A stretch of 64,000 nucleotides of DNA, taken from contig OU015541.1 of NCBI GenBank assembly GCA_907165065.1, positions 12,825,001 through 12,889,000 of the forward strand, written 5' to 3'. Every line of letters begins with the position of its first letter. The stretch's first letter is position 1. The notes beneath the pieces are model-generated. The model searched no databases and was not told the DNA's origin. It worked only from the letters and a program-made list of their open reading frames with translations. Both the position numbers and the translations under genes were made by a program. Positions 21,800 to 32,400 of the stretch are shown here, in pieces. This DNA is from Caprimulgus europaeus (Eukaryota; Chordata; Aves; Caprimulgiformes; Caprimulgidae).

Positions 21800-21965
21800 C
21801 TATGACATATCTTTCACAAAGGCATTTAGCCTCGAGCTAAGGACTTCAAATGATGGAGAATCCACCTTGCCGCTGGGTAATTTATTTCAATGGTTAATTA
21901 CTCTCACTAAAAAAATGTGCACCATATTTCTAGGCTGCGTTTGTCTAGCAGCTGCTTCAGTGCAC
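21800..21965 (-). mobile_element. Ancient CR1 LINE fragment
   Basis: The plus-strand text GATGGAGAATCCACC, then CAATGGTTAATTACTCTCAC, then TGTGCACC and TATTTCTAGGCTG and TTTGTCTAGC follows, in order and spacing, the reverse complement of a conserved CR1 segment widespread in bird and turtle genomes. The match is from memory. The copy is decayed and about 165 bp long. In CR1 order it lies 3' of the segment found at 18745-19365, so the two are not collinear pieces of one insertion. Confidence 0.65.
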
Positions 21966-23865
21966 GTTTTTAAATGAGTTCAAATGCATGCTGGAACAGG
22001 ACTTTGGGAGTTAATTAATACTGTTTGGATAGCCAGACAGTAGAGACATGTTCAATAAAGCTGACATTTATGTATGACTATCAATTCACAAAGATGAAAC
22101 ACACTGAATTTCATTGCAAAGCAACAGGCTTGTGCATTTTTGGACATCTTAGTAGAATTTCAATAAAGTCAGAAGGAATAACCTACTTAATTTCCACCAA
22201 AACCTACTCTCTGTAGTGTAATGATAGAACAGTTTTATTTCTTGTCATTTAGGGGAAAATATTCACTCTATAGTCCCTCGCAAGCCTGAGCTGAAAAACA
22301 TTTATCTTACCATATTATTTTTTTTCTCTATGATTTATAAATGCTGCTGTCTTTCCCTAGAGAAGGGCAGGAGGTTTGGATTCCTGACATTGATTGATTC
22401 AAGGGGAAAAAGTATGTAACATTTGATCTGACAAGACGAGCACATGCAATCCCTGGGCAGACGTGCCGGTGACAGAGGTAATATTTTGAGCCTTGAACAG
22501 AGTTCTGTTCAGATGTTATCTGAGTTCAGATTCTAGAGGAAACCACTGTGAATATGCAAAGAGAAATAAAGTACTGGGAGAAAAAGTCTTCCCAAATACT
22601 GCATAAACTGAGTAGCTCTGGCCAACTCATTTATTGCAATTCTTGAGATACATACTTTGCCTAAAGTGAACGGACAGGACTTTTGCTCAGCTTCCAAATC
22701 AGACCAACAAATCTAGGGCACTACCTCAAAACTGCTAAGACATGCAAACTTTTTTGCTATCACTGCAAAAGCAAATCTCTTCTTCTTCCCCTTGCCAACA
22801 AGCAGCCATCAGAAAAAAGCAAGACTTTAGGGGATTTCACACTTCCAGAGAAAATAATTCCCAAATCCTGCCTAGTTAATTGCCAAACAGTGCTGAGGTG
22901 GCCCCCTGAGAAGGGCCAGGAACTGATTTTCCTATCTCACGAAAAGTGATGTGACATACTGTCATTGTCCCCTTGTTTGCATCAGCATAAGGCTTCAAAC
23001 TCAAATCAGTTTTGAAAACCCAAGATTTCAAGGGAGATTTTTAGTTTCCTTGGTTTGGCTAGTTTCAAATATTTCAGTTCAATTTAATTTGAATCAGCTC
23101 TTCACTCTGTTCCTCTGTTTCATTTTGCTTTTTTAACCATGATATTATTATGGTTAAAGACAAATGAATAAACACAAGTTATTTTATGCTGGAAAAAAGT
23201 AATAACCAAAGCTTAGAAATTTACAGTTGGATTATTTAAAAAAAAAATCAATATCAATTTTTTTCTGTGAATGACTTCATTCACTTTTAATGAACAGAGA
23301 CATTCCAAATGAAAAGAAGTTTTGTTCAAAAAATTCCAAACCAGCCCCAGAAAAATATATCTTCTTGTGTTTGTAAACCCTTTTAGTCTCCCTCTTCTTG
23401 GTGATTCAATGGGAACCTCTTATCTTACCCAATAAATTCAAGATACCCATCACCAAATGTGGGAAAAGTGCAGCATGCCAACTTGTATCCAAGTAAAAAT
23501 TACTTTAGCAAATATTTCTCTTCTGTGTTACTGATAGTAACCTGGCAGGCCTTCCAAGGAGCAGACTGAAGCAAAACAGATGCATGGAGCCTTGTAACCC
23601 CTACATCCTAATTTCAAATGTATTGCTTTTAGAGGTGTAGGTGTCTAACGAGGCTTGGGAAAGTCACATTTGCCTTCAACTACACCCTTAAAGTAAATCA
23701 AGAGTGTCGAGTAAAGAGGGACTAATTCTATTTCACTTGCTTTCAATAAGAAGGAGAATTGTCTCTCCTCCCCTTCTCGCCCCAAGCAAACAGTCCTGGC
23801 AGCAAAGAATATTTTTTCATAAAGCATAATGCAGAAGCAGCTCTCATTCACTCCAGCAAATCCTG
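21966..23865. other. Unique non-coding sequence, AT-rich
   Basis: A poly-T run lies at about 22316-22325 and A- and T-runs at about 23238-23266. No repeat family or exon was recognised. Confidence 0.5.
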
Positions 23866-23869
23866 TTTA

Positions 23870-24160
23870 ATCCCTGGATTTGTATCGTTTGCTGACTAGA
23901 CTGAGAAATTTGGCTGCAGCTAATCCTTCGGCTTCTGAAGAAAAATGGCTTATTTAAATATTTAGCTGCACTTTGTCAATATCAGCGGGACAGGGGTGAT
24001 GGATGACAGCAATTATGCTGGGTGCATCTCCATTAACATGCCACTTTTTCCAGGTATGGAGGCCGCCTCTTGCATGGTTTGTTTAATGATCAGGACTGAG
24101 GAGGAATTTTAATGACCCCTCAGCAGCCTGTGTTCATCTGAGGTTGGGTTTTATTTAGTG
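23870..24160. promoter_or_regulatory. Candidate conserved non-coding element
   Basis: This block has CTGCAGCTAATCC, CTTATTTAAATATTTAGCTGC, TGTCAATATCAGCGGG, GACAGCAATTATGC, TCCATTAACATGCC and GTTTAATGATCAGG. These are repeated homeobox, MEF2-like and PBX/MEIS-like (TGACAG) sites in unique sequence with few breaks in composition. It is one of the denser motif clusters in the window. Enhancer identity is inference. Confidence 0.33.
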
Positions 24161-26724
24161 GTGTACAAGTAGCTGGTGAGTCAGGATGATCAGAACAGTG
24201 GATTAGACACATACTCTGCAAACAAGTGTTCTCCATACTTCACGACACCCTAATCTGCAGCAACTAAAGCACACCAGGAGATAACAAGAGGTCCAGCCAT
24301 AAAGCTTAAGTAGCTCCTAGTGCTCTTCACTGGAAGGGATTACATTTTTAATGCATCATATGATGAAAGCGTTCAACACTTCTCACCAAATATCTCTCAG
24401 CCATATATTTTTCCTCATAAACTATTTATTAGAGATATAGAGAGAGACAGAGATAGAAACAGAGATGACAGACTAAAGACAGAAGAGCTCACACACCTGT
24501 GCCAGCAGGGATGTCTCCAGCACCCTGGGTTTGGTGAAAGCAGTGACACGCTGGTTCCACAGACATCAGGCAGGGATTTGCCAGTCGTAGCTTGGGCTCA
24601 GAGGTGGGCTGCCCAGGACATCTTCCTATACACCCCACTCTCCTTGCTTTCCAACCCATGATGGAAGAGCCTTTACAGTTCCATGCAGAGATGCAGACTC
24701 AGCCCATGGCTATACAGCAGACATGGAACTGGGCATGTACACTCATGATGACAAGTGGAAACACTCTTGGGTCCTCTGGGTGCTAGAAGAAGCAAGACAA
24801 GAATAAAACTGAAGCCATTCACTGTTTTTTATCCTGGGCATGATCATCATTTATAATAGAGTGGACCCAGACCTGCCTCACTGACCATTGTAAAGGCAAA
24901 TACAGAAGAGACTGAGTCAATGACAACAGAGGCTGGACTTATCACACCAGCCTGAGTTTGACTTCAGTTCTCTTCCCCTGGACCCAAATCTTTTCTCCTT
25001 CTGTGTGGGTCAGGGGTCCTGTTCCTGTTACCATATTTATAAGGTTTCTGCATGTAGGGTGAATTTATTTGGCTGCTATTATTTTGATACTCATGCAATA
25101 CTACATTTAATACTCAATACATTGTCCATATGTACCTGTACACATATGGGCCTCACACGAACTGTCTCCCTCTTGGTCAGAGCAGTACATATGAAAGAAA
25201 AATGTGTTCTGGATGGGCTATCACATGTTAATATTACTGTGAAATACATGAGGTAAGATGTGATAACCTGGAAAACTCCAGTTACTTTCTGTGTTTCAGG
25301 TGCATGTGGTGTAAATCTTGTGAAGCCAATTGGATGCCCAAAGGACAGATAAAGGCAACAGAGATCATTGCATGCAATTTCATTTTCAGGTAACAGGTAC
25401 TCTTTTAAAAATATGACATGTGCTATAAACTATATTATTAAATGGAAGTATTGAGAGCAGTCCTGACCACTAAAAGGGCAGTAACAAGGGATACCTATAT
25501 TAGCACTGTTCTCTCCATCCTTAGTGCACCTAGGATGTGGAGCCACAAAAGTCAGCTCAGTGATCCCTCTGTATTTTGGAGGGGGAAAAATCTGCTCTTC
25601 CCTTCTACCCTCCTCAAAAAACCCAACCAAACAAACAAAAACCTCCATTCAAAATTTGCCTCCTCACAAATCCAGGCTGCACCAACACATTTTTCCCATC
25701 TCTTTCTTCTGTTACAAGGCATTATTCACACTGGAAAGAGCCCTGTACAGCAAGTGTGATGGGCAGGTTTAATCAGTCAGTCCACAGACCTGACCTCCAT
25801 TCTCCAGTTCAGCCTTCACTGCGAAGAAATACACAGAGGCCACCTTAAAAAATCATTAAAGGCAGACCACACAAGGGATCCACACAGCCCTGCCATCTAT
25901 TAATGGAAATGATGGATGCTCTGTATTAACCTTGCCGCCGTTGCAGCCCTACATACAGGGAAAGAGGCAGCTGTGTGAGTGATTCAGCGAGGTTACCTCT
26001 TGCAAATTGTATTAATAATTCACTTGTCTGCACAAACAAATCCCTCCTTCCCAGGCTGAAGGGTTGGACTAATTTAACGTTGCAAGGTTCACATAGCCAT
26101 ATGCTCTTCCAGACAAAGCTGAAGCAGAAAGCCTGGAGGTTAGTAATAACCCTTCCTTGGGCTTTGTGCAATATCCTGGTGCTGTTCAGTCTTTCTTGTG
26201 GGGTGGTAGAAACCAAAGCTGTCTGTAGCCCTAGGGATTGTCAGTCTAGTGATAGCCCCTGGAGCTGGGACTCATCAAATGTTGGGAGCAGAAGATCAAT
26301 ATCTCAGCTTTGACAGCATCAGATCCAGCAGCTGGCACTCATATGTGGAGTTTTTTCTTCCCTTGTTGACCACAGACCAGAGTTAGAGAAGAAATAAAGC
26401 AGAGAAATTAATAATTTACTATAGACAGATCAAATAGTTTCACGCTTCACCACCTATAAATTGTCTATGAACAGGTTGAGAAATTCTCAGATTTGTTTGT
26501 TACAAGTATTTAAGCATTTTCTCAAACCCACCCAGCACTGGTGGTACAACTGCTTGTTGGTGCTGTGACATTGCAGACCCAGCACAGTTGGTGGCACACC
26601 ATCTGCACTGGACTCTGTTGAAACACTCTGAAGGCTTCCCAGCTAAAAACTGCCCAGTGCTGAGTAATCCTGAGAACTGTGCAGGCCTGCAGAGAAAGGA
26701 TGGAGGGAAAATGAAAGGCTGCAA
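24161..26724. other. Unique non-coding sequence
   Basis: A purine-rich AGAGA/AGACAGAGATAG stretch lies at 24431-24475 and an A/C-rich AAACCCAACCAAACAAAC run at about 25616-25640. Overlapping short frames occur in several places, but none resembles a protein family. Confidence 0.5.
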
Positions 26725-26992
26725 ACAATGGCTTTAAACTACAGGAGGAGGCATTCCGTCTAGATATGAGGAGGAAATTTCTTACACTGAGGGTGGTGAA
26801 ACCCTGGCCCAGGTTGCCCAGAGAAGGGGAAGAAGCACCATCCCTGGAAACATTCAAAGTCAGGTTGGATGGGGCTCTGAGCAACCTGCTCTGGTTGAAG
26901 ATGTCCCTGTCACTGCAGGGGGGTTGGACTGGATGGCCCTGGAAGGTTCCTTCAACCTAAACCAGTCTGTGATTCTGTGATTCCATGATTCT
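26725..26992 (+). mobile_element. CR1 LINE 3' end
   Basis: This is a plus-strand, 5'-truncated CR1 LINE containing the end of pol and the 3' tail. The translation from 26766 reads MRRKFLTLRVVKPWPRLPRE, then APSLETFKVRLDGALSNL, the well-known C-terminus of avian CR1 ORF2. The nucleotide text GTTGCCCAGAGAA, CCATCCCTGGAA, GGTTGGATGGGGC and GGGGGGTTGGACTGGATGG is diagnostic. The copy ends in the CR1 octamer-type tail (TCTGTGATTCTGTGATTCC, ending near 26992). Good preservation suggests a relatively young copy. Confidence 0.93.
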
Positions 26993-27595
26993 TAGCTTTG
27001 CTGGAGTTTGGTCATTGCAGGAAAGCAAAATTGCTTTCCAGGTTCACTTCTGTGGTTGATCAATTAAAATTAAGTTTTTGAGAGCCAAGAGCCTCTGCTG
27101 CCATTTATTACCCCAGCCTTTGTTCAAGGCAAGTTGGAAACTCATAGGACCCCAGGAAGGCAGCAGTATTTCTCACTGCCGCTGTTATCTTCATTGATTT
27201 ACCTCTGTGGCAGCACTCCCATTTCTCACACAAGCATTTCAGGGCCTGCTTTATTTAACCTTGTAGCCACAAGGCCACTGTCCAGCTCTGCTCCTCTGAC
27301 AAACTGCTATAGAGTCCTATTTGGCTTTATCAAGTTGAATACGGTCACATACACAGACCCACAGCTACGGGCATTTTTGGGTGGCAGTGACACTACAAGT
27401 GCAGGTCCCCTCTGATCCAGCAGAGAACCCACATGCTGCAAACCTACCAAAGGTGTGTTCCAAGCAATTAATTAAAAAATTGAAAAATATCCTCCATGTT
27501 CTCACAAAGTTACCTCGTGTTTGCTTACATCCCCTGTTTTAACTGGCAGTGTTAACTGATTCGGGTCACTGAGCTGAGAAGAAACGCTGATGGGA
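26993..27595. other. Unique non-coding sequence
   Basis: Unrecognised unique DNA between the CR1 tail and the GGGAA satellite. Confidence 0.5.
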
Positions 27596-27830
27596 GGGAA
27601 GGGAAGGGAAGGGAAGGGAAGGGAAGGGAAGGGAAGGGAAGGGAAGGGAAGGGAAGGGAAGGGAAGGGAAGGGAAGGGAAGGGAAGGGAAGGGAAGGGAA
27701 GGGAAGGGAAGGGAAGGGAAGGGAAGGGAAGGGAAGGGAAGGGAAGGGAAGGGAAGGGAAGGGAAGGGAAGGGAAGGGAAGGGAAGGGAAGGGAAGGGAA
27801 GGGAAGGGAAGGGAAGGGAAGGGAAGGGAA
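27596..27830. repeat. Perfect (GGGAA)47 pentanucleotide array
   Basis: Forty-seven consecutive, uninterrupted GGGAA units span 235 bp, with GGGA just before and GGGGTGAG after. The array has a strict strand bias: all purine on plus, all pyrimidine on minus. It creates long false open frames on both strands (Gly-Arg-Glu-Gly-Lys on plus, Pro-Phe-Pro-Ser-Leu on minus), which are not proteins. Each run of four GGG blocks separated by AA meets the canonical G-quadruplex pattern, and the homopurine mirror symmetry also allows triplex (H-DNA) formation. These structures are predicted from established rules, not shown. Confidence 0.98.
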
Positions 27831-28847
27831 GGGGTGAGAAGATGTGGGAGCAACCAACAGGCTTTGAGAAATGCCCCAAATTTGTAGAAGAGAAGGAGTG
27901 ACAGGTTTCAAGACTGCAATGCTTTTTAAAGTATTTGTACTCCTTTGTTGAATGCCACCACTTTTTCTTTCCTTTTTTTTTTTTTTTTTTAATGGCAGCC
28001 TGTAAAGTGTTAAATATCCTAAAAGGTGTCTTTTGCCTACCTACACACTCTAATTTGGAGCTACCTGATAACAATAATTTAATCCACTGCAGAGATTTTT
28101 TACCTTTTTCACTTCTGGAGTAGTCATTTGACAACATGTGAAATGGGAGCCAAGCACAGCTGAAACTGAGAAATCCTGTTGTCCATGTTAGAAGTGGGTG
28201 GCAGAAGCAGGGAATCTGGAAGGAGTCAAAAGAAGCTGGTAATTACCCACGACAGGGATATTTTAGAAGAAGAGCCTCACACAAACCCACACAAATACAT
28301 TTTTTTGCCTTACACGTTGTGGCTACCATGCTCCCTGCTGGGTTTACCCCACAAGTACAGAGAGACTCAGGGCAAAAGGTTATTTAAATTATAGATCTGA
28401 GGGTTTAACTCTTAAGACGAAGAACATTGTAGTTTTATCCAGGAAGGGCTTTACAAGTCTGGAAACTGTCAATGTTATGGCTTTCCAGCGGTACTGTAAC
28501 CATCACTTTGAATACATAGCTGTGATACCAGCTGTGAGTGCCTGTGCTGGATATAATTGCTTTTTTTCCTCCTGGTGTTCTTCATCAACCACCCAACCAA
28601 CATATGAAGCAGAGGAATTCACCATATGACAGAGGAAATGAACTGCAGGATTTGCTCCTGTTTCTCTCAGTGATTATCTGCTACCAAAGAGAAACAACAA
28701 TGACAACAGCAGATGATGGGATGCAGAGGTAAGGAAGAATCGTTAGCCAAAAATCCTGTCCCAACCCCAAGACATGGGGAAAAACCACATGTGTGCCATA
28801 AACAAATTTCAGACTGGCTATACAAGACAAATATGAAGCAAGTCTGG
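27831..28847. other. Unique non-coding sequence
   Basis: A poly-T run lies at 27974-27991. The remainder is unrecognised unique DNA up to the left edge of LTR-C. Confidence 0.5.
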
Positions 28848-29437
28848 TGTGATGGTTTCACTGGGCCAGCACTGGGCTAGCACTGGGCTGGGGGGAGAGA
28901 ATTGGGGGGGAAGGGTAAGGAGACTGGTAGGGTGAGATAAGTACAATTTAATAACTGAAATAAAAAATAAAATAATATCAATATTTTTAAAGTAATTATA
29001 ATAATAATAGTAATAAAATATGCAAATTAATGATACCCAGTGCCATTGCTCACCACCCACCGACCAAGCCTGGCCTGTTCCCAGATAACAATCCTGGAGG
29101 AGCGACAATCCCGGGAGAGAGAGAGCCTGAGCGAGAGCCAGAGAGAGCCAGAGAGGAAGAGCCCCTCATGGATCTCCTGCCCATGGGGGACAGGAGATGG
29201 AACAGCCCCTTGGCAGAGCCCAATGCCCATGGAGCTGACCCATTGCAATATTCCTCGCCCCTGAGACCTTGCACTTGCAGACGGACAAACACAAAGTGCT
29301 TCAGTGCCAGGGACACAAATGCAAACACTGAGATGTTCTCAGCGTTTCTCTCCTAACAACTCCCAGCTGAACCCAAACCCAGCGCTGTTCTGGGTACTAA
29401 AAAGAAACCAGCTCTGGCCCAGCTAAAACCCAGGACA
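28848..29437 (-). mobile_element. Solo LTR, avian ERVL-like (LTR-C)
   Basis: This is a third minus-strand LTR of the same family, about 590 bp. On the minus strand it starts TGTCCTGGGTTTTAGC and ends ACCATCACA. The flanks carry an imperfect 5-bp duplication, TCTGG (28843-28847) and CCTGG (29438-29442). The block at about 29150-29330 is nearly identical to LTR-B, including the GGATCTCCTGCCCATGG segment that LTR-A lacks. Compared with LTR-B it has lost the CCGAAACCGCAATCC segment of the CG-rich block, leaving AATCCCGGGAGAGAGAGAG. Internal retroviral genes are absent on both sides. Confidence 0.88.
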
Positions 29438-29442
29438 CCTGG

Positions 29443-32400
29443 TAAACCCTGTCCTCCTCCTGCAGCAGATAAAGCAGTCAGTGGTAGAGCAAATGACTTT
29501 TCTCAGCATCAGACAGAGATTTTCCTTCCCCGTCATTCCTGCCATCTTTGAGTTTGAACGACATAAGGAGTGAAGACAGAAACCTGAACGTTTCTGTTTA
29601 TATAGTAAGGCAAATGTCAAAGCAGTGGAGGAAATTTTCACAGCCAGTAGCCCCTGAGGACAGAAATACAGAGGGAGGCTGCCGAGTGATGTGTTTCTTA
29701 TTTCTAGCTACCAGCTTTCCAAGCATTCACCAGACCTGACTGAGGAGACCTGGCCCACAACTCCTGGATGAATCTGGGACACACAGAGCACTTCTGAAAA
29801 TCTTCACATATTTTTGCCTAATTTTTCTTTACAGATAAATTTGCATTGAAATATGAGTGTTGTGGACTTGGGAATCTACTTTCTACAGCCGATTATTTGA
29901 AGCAAACTATACTTTCTCTCACCTCACTTTATAAGAAAGGCTTTTTTCAAAGGGGAGAAATTACATTGCAATCCATTGAAGATTTGCTATTCAGCAAACA
30001 GTTCAATTCAGAGTGCCAGCTTCCCCGTTGGTTTGTAATATAGACTGTGAGACACTGTCATTCTGGTGCATTGACTTTGCACAGTTTCATTGCACAGAGC
30101 TCTTGACCCTGTTGAATTTGGCTCAGGGGTTACCATATGAAAGCAAGTATAAGGCAGTGACTCAAAAGGGAACTTGAAAACTGCCAGCATATTATTAATT
30201 TGATTAGATTAAAATATATATATTTTATTTTTTTTCCCCAGAAAGCTTGATGGTTACTTATAAGTACATTTAAAAAAGAGAGAGAGAGAGTTGAAAAAAA
30301 CAGAAAAACTTACTACCTCGTTGACACTAGTAGGAAAAAAACAACAAGTAAAAATGCCTGAAACTCTTCAGCAAAAAACACTTTCAGAAACAAGCATTAA
30401 CATTACAAACACTGCAGTGATGACAGAAGAAGGATCTCAAAGATGCATTTGTAATTTCAATTGTGGTGTGAGCACTATTTATGAAGACTCCAACAAATAC
30501 ACACCAAAGCTCTAATTTGGACCTTTCATTTTCACTTGGAAATAAGAATAATAATAATAAAAAAGATGGTTTTTTCTGTCTCTGGCTGCTCCCAGGTATG
30601 TTTCAAGCCAGTCAGTTAATTTTAATAAGCAAACAGTACTTTTTGTTACAAGAAGTTCTGAATGAAACCCCCTCCAGAATGGCAAATGAACACGAGCATC
30701 ACCTTCTGGAATAATTAGCAGGGAACTTTAGCAACAACTGCTCTGATTTCTAGTGTTGTTAACAGCAAGAGTAACCTTTGCAGCACAGTGTTGAATCTCT
30801 GGAGGCAGAAAAAGCGACTGTTTGCTAACTTTATTTTAGAGGTATTCATCTGACAGAAACAAACAGAGCCAGAAATGATGGGAGTCCCTCCCCCTGAGTC
30901 TGCAATGAATGCAAAACCTCATCCTCCCTCACTGCTTTAACCCTCCCCAAGCACAGATGAAGGTAAAGCTCTCTCCTCCATAGCCATCTCCATTTTCCTC
31001 TGCCCTCTGGGACATGATCACAGCTTTCCAAAACATGGAAGAACACAACAGCATGGAGATGTAAGGAGAGCAAAACATGGGACTGCCAGAAAAGAAGAGG
31101 TAGAATGTCCAAGGAAGAAAAAGGCAAATAGTGTTGCTCACCATAGGAATGTCCAGCGCAGCCTTGAGGGTCTTGTGACATATTGCCTGGGTAGACAACC
31201 CTTGGGGAGGACCCAATTAAGTCCTGATTGTTACAGAAAGCCAGTGTTGAGAAAAAAAATATAAAAAGTGGTTTTATATCATGTTTTTCATACCCAAGCT
31301 ATGGCAAAGTACCTTGAGAAATGAGATGCGTTGTAATTTATGACTGCTGGCAAGCAAAGGAGGTTTAAAATGCACAGCAGCACGTTGCACCCTGCCTTTG
31401 ACAGCAGAAATACTTCTGTGAGCAGGAGAACACTGGGTCTAAATGCAAGAGCAAGGCAATTTGTTCTTCTCTTCCAAGGATGCTCCTCACAACCTGTCTT
31501 CTCTTCTCTTAGGAGTAGTGCAGCACTAATGCAGCAGTAACAAGTACACACACCAGTCCCACCCTGGGACCTGCACAGCCATCTGCTATTTTAAGGGGTG
31601 GAAGAATCAACACATCCAATCTACGTCCTATCCAAAGTGTTGAGGTCTAGTTGTCCCTCTGGGCAAACAGGCTTAATACATGAGAGTGTCCAGCATGTCC
31701 TAGAGGAGCAGTGTGAGCTGCTTCTATGTCTTCATGGCCCTGCTTGAAGTGACTGTGGGATCATTTTTATTAATGATCATCTAGTCTTTCACCAGTGGGA
31801 TGGCTGCAGGCAGAATCACTTGTCTGCATTTGTAGGGAGAAGCTACACATTGCCACTGGGTACATTTTTCGAGCATGTGTTGTCTTCTCCAGCAGCAGAC
31901 CTGCATGACCTCCAGCTAACCTGCAATCCCAAACAACTGTGCTGGAAGCAAATCTCTCCACAAACTCAGGCTGAGCCGCATGAAGCAAAGCTACATATGA
32001 ATAAAACAAAGCAATTTGTTATCTTGTAGTAAACCCTGGGTGATTTCAGCAGAGTTTGACTTGATATGAGGTTTCATCAAACCCAAGTTCAGGGCAAATA
32101 TGGCAAAAATATGTGTGAGAAAGCCTGCAAGTCAGAATGATTGGCTTTGTCTCGGGTGAGGAGAGATACACAAGCGGCACTCTGCAGAGGAAGGGATGTA
32201 AATTATTATAAGAAAAATCTAGCAGCTTGTTTACAGTGCGTGTTACCTAAATTATGTCAATATTTCTCTCTCTCTCTCTTTTTTTTTGTGTCAAACCCTC
32301 CTTGAAATGCAAACAAATCCATTTCTCACCTCTCAGCTCTCAAAAAAATCAAGCAACCACATTGCCTCTTAAAGTGACAGTTGATCCCATGCTTCAAAGG

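Noticed and set aside
27596-27830. CRISPR-like or coding repeat array
   Set aside because: It is a pure 5-bp microsatellite with no spacers, in a vertebrate genome.
27502-28137. 211-codon minus-strand frame and its sister frames with Pro-Phe-Pro-Ser-Leu or Gly-Arg-Glu-Gly-Lys repeats
   Set aside because: The frames exist only because a pentanucleotide array without stop codons stays open in every frame. No unique flanking domain is present.
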